DNA of 22,517 bases from Streptomyces sp. NRRL WC-3618 (GCF_001280005.1 NZ_LGDW01000039.1:1-22517), one strand, 5' to 3'; shown: positions 1-6,989, numbered from the stretch's first letter. The notes: generated from the sequence alone by a model not told the origin. Made by a program: numbers and translations.

Positions 1-88
1 CCTTCACCTTTCGGATCCAGGTAAGCCATCAGACCCAGAAACCTCCCTTCAGTTCCTCCCGGTTGAACCGGGGATACAACAGAGCGCC

Positions 89-289
89 TCATGGCGCACT
101 GGCGTTCGTGACCAGTTCCGAGATGATCAGCGCTGCGGGTTCGGCGAAGTCGTTCAGGTGCCATACGGCGAAGGCGTCGCGGACGAGCTTGCGGCCTATC
201 GAGGCCGTCGTCGGCTCGCACGGGAAGGTCTGGCTGTAGGCGGGAGGCCCGGTCGGGGCAGCCTGAACTGGCGTACTGAGACTCGTCAT
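89..289 (-). pseudogene. Truncated HATPase (anti-sigma-like ATP-binding protein), N-terminal fragment
   Basis: The 66-residue frame resembles the start of the short ATP-binding proteins (HATPase_c_2, RsbW/SpoIIAB-like) abundant in Streptomyces. It has the leading segment rich in Pro and Ala, then 'ARKLVRD'-like and 'ELVTNA' segments, the latter being the N-box where the Mg-ATP binding Asn lies. The frame stops four codons after ELVTNA, whereas the family is normally about 130-170 residues. The expected next residues, V-R-H, are readable just downstream in a shifted frame (around 82-92), so one or more small indels probably broke the gene. The G1/G2 boxes that close the ATP lid are absent, so no kinase or ATP binding activity is expected. 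The ATG at 289 is preceded by a weak purine stretch (GAGGG). It lies divergent from the regulator at 522. Confidence 0.65.
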
Positions 290-486
290 TGGTGGAGCCC
301 TCGTCGTTGTCTCGGCGCCCGGATCACCCCTCGGTGGACTCAGGAGCAGGCCGGGCCGTCAACAGCCGCCCACACTCGCGGAGGAGCAGCCTGTAACCAG
401 ACAACTGCCGGTCGTAGCAACCTGGTTAGGACGGTCAGAAGGTTGCCGTACGGCGAAGGCTAGGGTGATTTGACCTCGTCGTTATC

Positions 487-515
487 TGACGGATGAAGGG
501 TCGTGCGGCTACGGT
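487..515 (+). promoter_or_regulatory. Probable promoter giving a leaderless mRNA
   Basis: TGACGG (487-492) and TACGGT (510-515) are separated by 17 bases and resemble -35 and -10 boxes of the main vegetative sigma factor of Streptomyces. The -10 box ends only 6 bases before the ATG at 522, so transcription would start at or next to the start codon. No Shine-Dalgarno sequence is present in front of that ATG, which agrees with leaderless translation. Confidence 0.5.
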
Positions 516-521
516 GCGTGG

Positions 522-1802
522 ATGGGCATCACGCGGAACACCGTGCTTGAGGCGTGGATGAATGAGCACGGTCACAGCTCCAACTCCCTTGCCGACGCGG
601 TGAACACGGCCGTGGGGCGACTGACCGGGCGGACCGGCGGCCTGGACGGATCATCCGTCCGTTCCTGGAAAGCGGGACGGGTACGGTGGCCGAAATCGGC
701 TACCCGCAAGGCTCTTGAGGACGTCACCGGCCTGTCCGCCACGGCTTTAGGGTTCGTGCCACGGGGCCGGACCCGGTCCACCCCAGCCGCATTGCAGGAG
801 GACCCCGACATGAAGCGCCGTACCCTCGTCGGCGGCATCGCCGCTGCCGCCGCCGCAGCCGCCGCACCCGGCACCTCAGCCCCCCGCCGTATCAGCATGG
901 GCGATGTCGACCGCCTGCAGCACCGGTTCGGCGAGATCATCGCCAGCGATCACCGCCACGGCGGACAACTCGGCATCGAGCAGCGCGCCGCCGCGCTCGC
1001 CGACGAGGCGCTGAACCTCCAGAACGCCGGCAGCGCCAGCCAGCGTGTACGCAGCAGCCTCTACGCCTCCGCAGCGGCGTTCCGCTCCTCGGCGATGTGG
1101 GCCGCCATCGACGGCCGCCGCTACGACATCGCCAAGGCGCACATGCGCGAGGCCCAGGCCCTCGCCGAGATGTCCGGCGACCAGGCGATCAAGTTCCGCA
1201 TCTGGAGTCACGCGGGGACCATGTACCGGCACATGGGCCGACCTGCCGACGCGTTCGCCGCCAACGACGTCGCTCGCAACCTGCACCTCACGCGGCGGGA
1301 CCCCCTGTTCGCGTCCCTCGGCCTGGCCCGGCAGGGCGCCATCCACGGCGCGGCACAGGACCGCACCGGCACTCGCCGTGCGTTCGAGCAGGCGCAGGAC
1401 GCCATGCTGCGCGCCGACCACGCCGACTACCGACCCATGTGGATGCTGGCCTTCTACGACCAAGCCGAGCTGGATTCCTTGGCCCTGTCGGCGTACCTGT
1501 CCCTCGGTGATTACCAGACCGCCGAATTCCACGCCCACCGCTGCCTGTCTGCCCTTCGGCCCCACATGGTCCGGTCCCGGGCCATTACCACCACCCGGCT
1601 CGCGCACGCCCAGCTCGCGCAGGGTGCCTCTGACGCTGCGACGGCGACCGCGATGAAGGTCTCCGTCGACGCTGCCACCCAGCACGCCCGGGTGGCGCGC
1701 ATGCTGCAGGAGTTCGGGGCCGCATTGCGTGCCACCGCGCCGGGCAGCTCATCCGTGCACACCTGGACCGAGCACGCCGCCGCTTGGAGGATGGCCACAT
1801 GA
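522..1802 (+). CDS. Helix-turn-helix regulator with C-terminal helical (TPR-like) repeats
   Basis: The 426-residue protein begins with an XRE-like DNA-binding region (about residues 5-80; 'SSVRSWKAGRVRWPKSATRKALEDVTGL' region, recognition helix near W49-R55). A 'RRTLVGGIAAAAAAAAA' stretch follows (about 98-115), which looks like a low-complexity hinge. The rest (about 125-410) is an all-helical array rich in Ala, Arg and Leu, of the TPR-like kind that senses peptides or partners in Streptomyces regulators. Leu76 is encoded by TTA (747-749), the codon read only by the bldA tRNA, so full translation should depend on developmental stage. The start has no ribosome binding site and a -10 box directly upstream, suggesting a leaderless message. 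The stop overlaps the next gene by ATGA, so the two are probably translated together. Target and ligand are unknown. Confidence 0.75.
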   Translation: MGITRNTVLEAWMNEHGHSSNSLADAVNTAVGRLTGRTGGLDGSSVRSWKAGRVRWPKSATRKALEDVTGLSATALGFVPRGRTRSTPAALQEDPDMKRRTLVGGIAAAAAAAAAPGTSAPRRISMGDVDRLQHRFGEIIASDHRHGGQLGIEQRAAALADEALNLQNAGSASQRVRSSLYASAAAFRSSAMWAAIDGRRYDIAKAHMREAQALAEMSGDQAIKFRIWSHAGTMYRHMGRPADAFAANDVARNLHLTRRDPLFASLGLARQGAIHGAAQDRTGTRRAFEQAQDAMLRADHADYRPMWMLAFYDQAELDSLALSAYLSLGDYQTAEFHAHRCLSALRPHMVRSRAITTTRLAHAQLAQGASDAATATAMKVSVDAATQHARVARMLQEFGAALRATAPGSSSVHTWTEHAAAWRMAT

Positions 1803-2335
1803 CCACGGCTGCCACCGACCTGCGCACGTTCACCACACTCGACACCGCCCGCGGCGATCTCCTCGACGTGTACGCCGACGTCCGCGCGCCCCTGCTCCAC
1901 CTGCCGAACTATGCGGTCACCGCGTTCGGAGAGCGCCTCGAACGGCACAGCACGGAGCCCGGGTTCACGGCCGTCCTCGCGTACGCGGACGGATATCCGG
2001 TCGGCTACGCCTACGGCAACACCATCGAGCACGGCGACCGGTACTGGCAGCGCACCTCCCCGGCGCCGGCGCACGAGTACACCGAGCGTCTGGCCGTGGC
2101 CCTGAAGGAGATCGGCGTACGTACCCAGTGGCGGGGCACCGGGACCGCGCGGCTCCTCCATGACGCCTTCCTCGCCGCACGCGACGAGCCGTATGTGACG
2201 CTCATGGTCAATCCGGCCGCAGGGGAGGGAAAAGTGCACGCGCTGTACCGGTCGTGGGGATACGAGGACATCGGGCAGAGCCAGCCGTCACCGGCCTCGC
2301 CGAACCTCACGGTGATGATCCGCGCTACCTGCTGA
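1799..2335 (+). CDS. GNAT family N-acetyltransferase
   Basis: A 178-residue single-domain acetyltransferase that would transfer acetyl from acetyl-CoA to an unknown amine. The central strand 'FTAVLAYADGYPVGYAYG' (about 56-73) and the acetyl-CoA pyrophosphate loop Q110-W-R-G-T-G-T-A fit GNAT motif A; the C-terminal 'LYRSWGYEDIG' (motif B, Y-x-x-W/x-G-Y/F) is intact. I chose the ATG at 1799 because GGAGG lies 8 bases upstream; the in-frame TTG at 1784 includes that site. The start overlaps the regulator's stop (ATGA), so translational coupling is likely and the acetyltransferase may act in the same response as the regulator. The substrate cannot be inferred. Confidence 0.85.
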   Translation: MTTAATDLRTFTTLDTARGDLLDVYADVRAPLLHLPNYAVTAFGERLERHSTEPGFTAVLAYADGYPVGYAYGNTIEHGDRYWQRTSPAPAHEYTERLAVALKEIGVRTQWRGTGTARLLHDAFLAARDEPYVTLMVNPAAGEGKVHALYRSWGYEDIGQSQPSPASPNLTVMIRATC

Positions 2336-2526
2336 CCAGTACTCATTCCGCGACGGCCTGCTTCATGTCCCGTGAACGGGCCGCCGCCGTATGTGGGATC
2401 TTCCGTTCACTCGCAGGGTTCCCCGTACGGGCCTGCGCAAGGCACGGGATCTCCGCCCTCGGACTGCCGTTCCCTGCGCAGCACTGTGGAATGGGAGAGC
2501 AGCGCGATGGGTTAGAGCTCGCGATC

Positions 2527-2555
2527 TCGATCCCCGTGCCTGCGGGGGTCGTCCC
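2527..2555. repeat. Solitary type I-E-like CRISPR repeat
   Basis: The 29-base segment has the layout of type I-E repeats of actinobacteria: a 5-base lead, CCCCGTGCCTGCGGGG forming a CCCC/GGGG hairpin around a short loop, then a TCGTCCC tail. Length, stem position and tail match that class as I remember it. No second copy occurs at a 61-base period on either side and no cas gene is in the window, so this is at most an orphan or remnant repeat. Confidence 0.4.
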
Positions 2556-2699
2556 AGTGCTGGGCAGGTGTGGCATCGCTCGCAGGCCACCCCTGGTGGC
2601 AGCTGGTCGGCCTGGATCCTTCGACGGCGCGCTGGGGCCGTAACTCCGGCTCCGGGTGCGCACTCATCCGCAGCGCGGGGCAGTGCGACAGTCGTGCTG

Positions 2700-2739
2700 C
2701 CCCGTACGGCGCGAGCGTTCGTTCTCGCTCTGTACGGGG
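2700..2739 (-). terminator. Hairpin terminator of the 48-residue gene
   Basis: CCCCGTAC (2700-2707) pairs perfectly with GTACGGGG (2732-2739), and an inner GAGCG/CGCTC pairing extends the stem. It begins 12 bases past the stop codon of the minus-strand gene at 2752. As is usual in Streptomyces, there is no clear U tract. Confidence 0.6.
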
Positions 2740-2751
2740 CGGATGTGGTCG

Positions 2752-2898
2752 TCAGCGACGGCCGCGGAACTTGCCCAGCAGGCGCTTGGCCTGTTCTCGT
2801 CGGCGGGGGTCGGCTGCGGCTCGCCGTGCCTGCTCGGCCGCACGACGTCCTTGAGGGCTCCTTGCGAACTGCTTGATCCGTTCGATCATGTGTGGCAT
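2752..2898 (-). CDS. Small, highly basic 48-residue protein
   Basis: The frame encodes MPHMIERIKQF, then a helix-forming Arg/Ala/Gln repeat ('RRAAEQARRAAADPRRREQAKRLL') and ends GKFRGRR. It is almost entirely charged or alanine and would form one or two amphipathic basic helices, suggesting binding to nucleic acid, membrane or ribosome; no enzyme motif exists. Codon use is strongly GC-ending. GGATGGAG lies just in front of the ATG at 2898; a second in-frame ATG follows three codons later. A dedicated hairpin terminator follows the stop. I believe similar short proteins occur in other Streptomyces, but I cannot confirm this here, and the function is unknown. Confidence 0.65.
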   Translation of the reverse strand: MPHMIERIKQFARSPQGRRAAEQARRAAADPRRREQAKRLLGKFRGRR

Positions 2899-2961
2899 GC
2901 GACTCCATCCCTCGGTACCGGCGAGCGCCTTCCTCAGTTCGGCTACCCCTTGTGGGACGAA

Positions 2962-3180
2962 TCAGCCCTCCCGTCGGCGGGCCGCCTTCGCCTCCTCGAC
3001 GACGGCGTCCACCAGGCCGGCTCCGGTCAGGTCCCGCCCGTAGCCAGAGAAGAACCCGTCCGGGCGCGGCCGGCCGACGCCCGGCCGAGCGAAGGGTTCC
3101 CGGTATCCACCTTCGGTGGCCGAAAAAAGCTCTTGCCGGGCCGGGGCAACCTTTTCGGGGGCCGTGACGACTGGGTGGTG
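2962..3180 (-). pseudogene. Headless coding remnant, C-terminal part of an unidentified protein
   Basis: On the minus strand the frame ending at TGA (2962-2964) reads with coding-like codon bias for its last 50-60 residues, including the segments GFFSGYGRDLTGAGLVD and VVEEAKAARRREG. The frame is open upstream to a TGA near 3322-3324, but contains no ATG, GTG or TTG start, and it runs into the 5' part of the ricin-lectin gene on the other strand. It therefore looks like the tail of a gene whose front was lost. It ends 63 bases before the start of the 48-residue gene, with which it may once have formed an operon. I do not recognise the family. Confidence 0.35.
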
Positions 3181-3234
3181 TTCGGGCCAGGCGGTCCGGA
3201 CAGAGGCAACGGTCGACCGAAAGAGAGCACCTAA

Positions 3235-5178
3235 ATGTTCCCTCCCCCCTCCACGTCGCCGGAGGCGCCGCCCGTCGGTGGTCGCGCCAGCCGTCGTCGC
3301 CGTGGTCGACTGTCGCTCCGCTCAGCCGTTCCGGAGCGACGCCAGGGGCACCGTGGCCGTCGGCTGTACCAGCGTCGGAGTCTCTGGGCGGCCGTCGTCC
3401 TGGCTGTCGGGGGCGGCTCCGTGGCCCTGGTCAACACGGCCTCGGCGGGAGTCGTGGACACGAAGTCCTGGTACGTGCTGGTCAACCGCAACAGCGGCGA
3501 GGTGCTGGACGGCCTCGGCTACGCCTCGTACGACGGTGCGGCGGTGGTGCAGTGGGGCCAGCACGGCGGGGCCAACCAGCAGTGGCGGTTCATCGACTCG
3601 GGTGACGGGAACTACCGGCTGCAGAACCGGAACTCCGGCAAGGTGCTCGACGACTTCGGCTGGTCCAAGAGCGCCGACTCCGCCATGGTGCAGTGGGCCG
3701 ACCGGAACGGCGCCAACCAGCAGTTCCAACTGAAGAAGCAGTCGGACGGCTATGTGCGTCTGATCAATCGCTTCAGTGGCATGGCCGTCGAGGTCAAGAA
3801 CAGCTCCAAGGCCGAAGGGGGCCGCGTCACCCAGCAGCAGGACAAGGGCGGCGCCAACCAGCAGTGGAAGCTCGTCCCGGCCGGGAGCATCGGCGGCACC
3901 GGGAGCACCGGGAGCACCGGGAGCACGGGGAGTACGGGGAGTTCGGGGAATACGGGGAGCTCAGGCAGCACCCCCACGCCCAGCACGGCCACCAAGCCGG
4001 GCGGCAGCGTTCCGACCAGCCAGGCGCCGAGCGACACCCACTCGCCGTCGGCCCCGGCGGCGCCTCCGGCCGCCGGTGGCGGTACCGGTGGCGGCAGCTC
4101 GGCGGCAGGTTTCATTGGCGGTGACAAGGTGCTCATCGGTGGCTCGATGTCCGACGCCTCGGCGGCCGCCGCGCCGTTCGACGTGCGCTACGCCTACGTG
4201 CACAGCCAGCCCGCGCCCTCCTCGGACTACTACACGGCATCGAAATGCAAGGCCCAGTGGTCGAGCTGGTGGGGCTGCTGGAGCGGTGACACCACGGCGC
4301 CCGGTTTCTACGTGACCTGGGGCGACGAGCATGTGGCCAAGGCGACGTACCAGGGCAAGCCGCGCCCGCAGAAGAACTTCTGGACCTGGTACTCGCTGCG
4401 CGACCTCGGGGATCTCGCGGGCGAGGGCGACGGTCCGGGCGAGGTCAAGGCCATCAACAGGACCGACCTGCTCACCCGCTACATGCACGACTACCGCTTC
4501 TTCCTCCAGAAGATCGGCAACTCGCACGACATGATCGACATCGAGCCCGACTTCTGGGGCTACGTCCGGTCGCTCGGCAACGCGCACAAGGTCGCCGCAC
4601 AGGTCACGGCCTCGAATCCGACGGACTGCGGATCGCAGGAGAACAGCGCCGCCGGCCTGTCCCGTTGCCTGATCGCGATGGCACACAAGTACGCGCCGAA
4701 CACGGGCGCCGGGTTCCACCTGACCTGCTGGGACTGGCAGAACAGCGTCCAGAAGTGCGTTGACGACTACACGGACCTCGGGGCGAAGGACGCCGACTTC
4801 CTGGTCTCCGACGTGTCGGACCGCGACGCGGGCTGGTACGCGCTGCCGGAGCACGGCGGCCGTGACACCTACTGGAACGACCAGAAGGCCGCCGACGCGC
4901 TGAAGTTCTACAAGACGATGGCCGAGTCGGTGGGCAAGCCGGTGGTTCTGTGGCAGATCCCCCTGGGCAACATGGCGCAGAACAACACCCTCAACCACTA
5001 CAAGGACGACAAGGTGGACTGGCTCTTCGGGCACATGGACCAGGTGGCGAACGCGCATATCGCCGGCCTCCTGTTCGGTGCGGGCCAGCAGGAGCAGACC
5101 TCGGTCGAGTCCGACGGCGGAAACCTGATCAACAAGACGATCGCGTACGGCAAGTCGGGTGGTACGGCGCTCAAGTAG
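3235..5178 (+). CDS. Secreted ricin-type lectin protein with C-terminal enzyme-like domain
   Basis: The 647-residue protein has a long Arg-rich lead, a hydrophobic export segment (about 49-66) ending in a signal peptidase-like N-T-A-S-A site (about 67-71). A ricin-B beta-trefoil follows (about 76-215) with three subdomains, each carrying the QQW/QQF signature (N-Q-Q-W near 114-117, N-Q-Q-F near 161-164, N-Q-Q-W near 208-211). A Gly-Ser-Thr linker (about 219-246) and a Pro/Ser/Ala linker (to about 290) join it to a C-terminal domain (about 293-640). That domain contains FYVTWGDEH, a DMIDIEPDFWGY segment and a VVLWQIPLGN strand end; these resemble strand ends of TIM-barrel glycosidases, with E437 and D439 as possible acids. 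Paired cysteines (338/348, 465/478, 498/508) suit an extracellular protein. Substrate unknown. AAAGAG in front of the ATG is a weak ribosome site; a GTG or ATG further in is possible. Confidence 0.8.
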   Translation: MFPPPSTSPEAPPVGGRASRRRRGRLSLRSAVPERRQGHRGRRLYQRRSLWAAVVLAVGGGSVALVNTASAGVVDTKSWYVLVNRNSGEVLDGLGYASYDGAAVVQWGQHGGANQQWRFIDSGDGNYRLQNRNSGKVLDDFGWSKSADSAMVQWADRNGANQQFQLKKQSDGYVRLINRFSGMAVEVKNSSKAEGGRVTQQQDKGGANQQWKLVPAGSIGGTGSTGSTGSTGSTGSSGNTGSSGSTPTPSTATKPGGSVPTSQAPSDTHSPSAPAAPPAAGGGTGGGSSAAGFIGGDKVLIGGSMSDASAAAAPFDVRYAYVHSQPAPSSDYYTASKCKAQWSSWWGCWSGDTTAPGFYVTWGDEHVAKATYQGKPRPQKNFWTWYSLRDLGDLAGEGDGPGEVKAINRTDLLTRYMHDYRFFLQKIGNSHDMIDIEPDFWGYVRSLGNAHKVAAQVTASNPTDCGSQENSAAGLSRCLIAMAHKYAPNTGAGFHLTCWDWQNSVQKCVDDYTDLGAKDADFLVSDVSDRDAGWYALPEHGGRDTYWNDQKAADALKFYKTMAESVGKPVVLWQIPLGNMAQNNTLNHYKDDKVDWLFGHMDQVANAHIAGLLFGAGQQEQTSVESDGGNLINKTIAYGKSGGTALK

Positions 5179-5200
5179 GCGCCCGCGGCAGGTCGGCCCG

Positions 5201-5236
5201 CGTGTCGAAGGGGCCGCGTTCGTCCCCTTCGACACG
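5201..5236 (+). terminator. Strong hairpin terminator
   Basis: CGTGTCGAAGGGG (5201-5213) and CCCCTTCGACACG (5224-5236) form a perfect 13-base-pair stem around a 10-base loop, 22 bases past the stop of the ricin-lectin gene. Confidence 0.85.
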
Positions 5237-5362
5237 CCGAGGACTCCTCGGCCGGTGCCGACCCCTCGGCCGCCCCGGGGTCGTGGACCGGGTGCCAGAG
5301 GCGGACGACGGTGCCTTTCGCGCCCGGAGCGGTGAGGGTAGGTTCGGCCGCACCCAATCACC

Positions 5363-5422
5363 CACAGGGAGCCTCCTCACAAGGAGCCTCCCCACAAGGA
5401 GCCACCCCACAAGGAGCCAGAC
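5363..5422 (+). repeat. Four tandem 15-base units, each with a Shine-Dalgarno-like core
   Basis: Four abutting units with consensus CACAAGGAGCCTCCC occupy this segment; the first has CAGGGAG and the other three have CAAGGAG. The last AAGGAG stands 7 bases in front of an ATG at 5424. The array sits in the 400-base gap (5179-5578) between the lectin gene's terminator and the MFS gene; apart from this, that gap shows no gene. Confidence 0.8.
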
Positions 5423-5423
5423 C

Positions 5424-5450
5424 ATGCCCGGTCGTCCGAGCGCGCGTTGA
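5424..5450 (+). CDS. Possible 8-residue leader peptide
   Basis: ATG at 5424 follows AAGGAG with good spacing and opens an eight-codon frame, MPGRPSAR, ending at TGA. It lies about 130 bases in front of the MFS gene. It has no run of a single amino acid that would mark a classical attenuator, so translation is likely from the ribosome site alone but a role is only a guess. Confidence 0.25.
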   Translation: MPGRPSAR

Positions 5451-5578
5451 CGTCGTAGGCCCTGATCGGCCCGTCATCGCGTGCTGCCCTTGATGTTGCG
5501 GCACAGCGAGCCCTCCCCGCCTGAACCGTGCACCGTCGGTCCGGCGGCCCTCGTTTTCGGCGACCCAAGGGATCCCCC

Positions 5579-6892
5579 GTGCCGTCCGCTGCCTCCGGCT
5601 CCAGCCGACCCGTACCGCCTGTACTCAGCGAACCGGGCGATCCGGGCGTTCCGCCGGCCCTCTGGCGCACCCCCGACTTCCGCAGCCTCTGGGTGGGCCA
5701 GACGGCCTCCCAGCTCGGTGAGCACGCGAGTCTGGTGGTTCTGCCGCTCTTCGCCGTACTGGTGCTCAACGCCGGTGCCGGGCAGTTGGGTGTTCTCCGT
5801 GCGGTCGGGCAGGCGCCGATCCTGTTGTTCTCGCTCTTTGCCGGTGCGTGGGTCGACCGGTGGCGGGCTCGCAGCGTGATGGTGCTGACGGACGTCGGCC
5901 GGGCCCTGGCGCTGGGTGCCGCTGCCGTGGCCGGGCTGTTCGGCTGGCTCGGTCTGCCGGTGCTGTGCGTGGTTGCCTTCGCCGTTGGGGCCCTGTCCGT
6001 GTTCTTCGACGTGGCGTATCAGGTGTCTCTCGTACGGCTGGTGGACCGCGATCAACTGGTACGCGGCAACAGTGCACTTGAGGGCAGCCGGTCCGCAGCG
6101 CAGATCGGGGGTCCGGCTCTCGGCGGGGCGTTGGTGTCACTCCTGTCGGCGCCCGTCGCCGCCGCCTCCAGCGCGCTGTTCTTCGCGCTCTCGGTGCTGT
6201 CGATCCGGCGGATCCGACAGGTCGAATCGGTGCCGGAGCTACCGGAACGGGCCCCTCGGGTCTGGCGGCGGATCCATGAGGGCCTCCGTTTCGTTGTCGG
6301 CGACAGTTCACTGCGTACCGTGTGCCTCGCGTCGGCCGCCTTCCAGTTCTCCTTCGCGGCCCTGATGACCGTCTATCTGCTCTTCCTGCCGCGCGAGCTG
6401 CGTCTGTCGGGCACCGCCGTCGGGCTGGCGCTCGCGGCGACGGGGCCCGGAGCACTCCTGGGTGCGGTGCTCGCCGCCCGTCTGCCGAGCCGGTTCGGAC
6501 ACGGCACGGTGCTGGTGGCCGCGGCGGTCCTTGGTGACGGCGCGTTTCTGTGTGTGCCCGCGCTGCACGGCTCCTCTGTGGTGACGGTTGCCGCGCTCCT
6601 CGCGGTCAGCTTCGTGTTCGGGGCCGGCGGTCAGTTGGTGAATGTCACGGTGATGGCCGTCCGCCAGGCCGTCACTCCGGACGGAATGCAGGGCCGCGCG
6701 GCGGCGACGATCACGTTTGTGGGGATGGGGCTGACTCCGCTCGGGTCCTTGCTCGGCGGGCTGCTCGCGCAGGAGTGGGGGCTGCGCACCAGCCTGCTGG
6801 TGACGGCCGCAGGCATGCTGCTGTCCCCGGCGGTGATGGCGCTGTCCCCGCTCGCCCGCCTGGGACGCACGCTTCCGCAACCGTGCTCATAG
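5579..6892 (+). CDS. MFS transporter of the MFS_3/EntS-like exporter type
   Basis: The 437-residue membrane protein has about twelve hydrophobic segments and the family layout: N-terminal 'LWRTPDFRSLWVGQTASQLG' (first helix), the loop 2-3 motif 'FAGAWVDRWRARSVMVLTDVGRA' equivalent to the MFS G-x-x-x-D-R-x-x-R motif, and a long central loop with 'RRIHEGLRFVVGDSSLR' typical of MFS_3 members. These proteins usually export small lipophilic compounds or siderophores by proton antiport. I prefer the GTG at 5579, with AAGGGA 6 bases before it, to the GTG at 5528, which has no ribosome site. It stands alone, behind the SD-repeat leader, and is convergent with the GH43 gene. The substrate is unknown. 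Confidence 0.85.
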   Translation: MPSAASGSSRPVPPVLSEPGDPGVPPALWRTPDFRSLWVGQTASQLGEHASLVVLPLFAVLVLNAGAGQLGVLRAVGQAPILLFSLFAGAWVDRWRARSVMVLTDVGRALALGAAAVAGLFGWLGLPVLCVVAFAVGALSVFFDVAYQVSLVRLVDRDQLVRGNSALEGSRSAAQIGGPALGGALVSLLSAPVAAASSALFFALSVLSIRRIRQVESVPELPERAPRVWRRIHEGLRFVVGDSSLRTVCLASAAFQFSFAALMTVYLLFLPRELRLSGTAVGLALAATGPGALLGAVLAARLPSRFGHGTVLVAAAVLGDGAFLCVPALHGSSVVTVAALLAVSFVFGAGGQLVNVTVMAVRQAVTPDGMQGRAAATITFVGMGLTPLGSLLGGLLAQEWGLRTSLLVTAAGMLLSPAVMALSPLARLGRTLPQPCS

Positions 6893-6958
6893 CTATGGCC
6901 GTGTCCGACGGGCAGCTGCCGGAGCTGGACTGAACCGAGAGGCGTGCGCGCTGGAGCT

Positions 6959-6989
6959 GCCGGTGCCAGGTTGGTGCCCCGGCACCGGC
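6959..6989. terminator. Hairpin between convergent genes
   Basis: GCCGGTGCC (6959-6967) pairs with GGCACCGGC (6981-6989) around a 13-base loop, midway between the MFS gene and the end of the GH43 gene, and can serve both directions. Confidence 0.7.

Larger units (their letters stand above)
2336..2751. other. Intergenic stretch without a supported gene
   Basis: No frame in this 416-base stretch has a ribosome site and codon bias of a real gene. It holds an inverted repeat GTGAACGG (2372-2379) / CCGTTCAC (2403-2410), which could terminate the GNAT transcript. It also holds a 10-base palindrome CCCGTACGGG near 2422-2431, a solitary CRISPR-like repeat (2527-2555) and the terminator of the small gene on the opposite strand. 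Confidence 0.5.

Noticed and set aside
158..463. Plus-strand 101-codon frame bounded by the same PYGEG peptide
   Set aside because: Antisense to the HATPase fragment; the shared ends come from the 17-base direct repeat.
2485..2560. Possible tRNA relic (GGGTTAGAGC resembles a D-arm)
   Set aside because: No acceptor stem, anticodon stem or T-loop can be paired with it.
3961..5361. Minus-strand frame of 466 codons over the lectin gene
   Set aside because: Arg/Val-rich antisense of a clear coding gene; no motif and no ribosome site.
5311..5493. 60-codon frame reading the 15-base units as PQGAS-like repeats
   Set aside because: No ribosome site and Pro/Arg-rich ends; the units are better explained as a Shine-Dalgarno array or plain slippage repeats, though not excluded.
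5474..6055. Minus-strand frame ending in LCRNIKGSTR, slightly like the start of DUF2277 proteins
   Set aside because: The likeness is a few residues at the wrong end of the protein, and the frame is antisense to the MFS gene.
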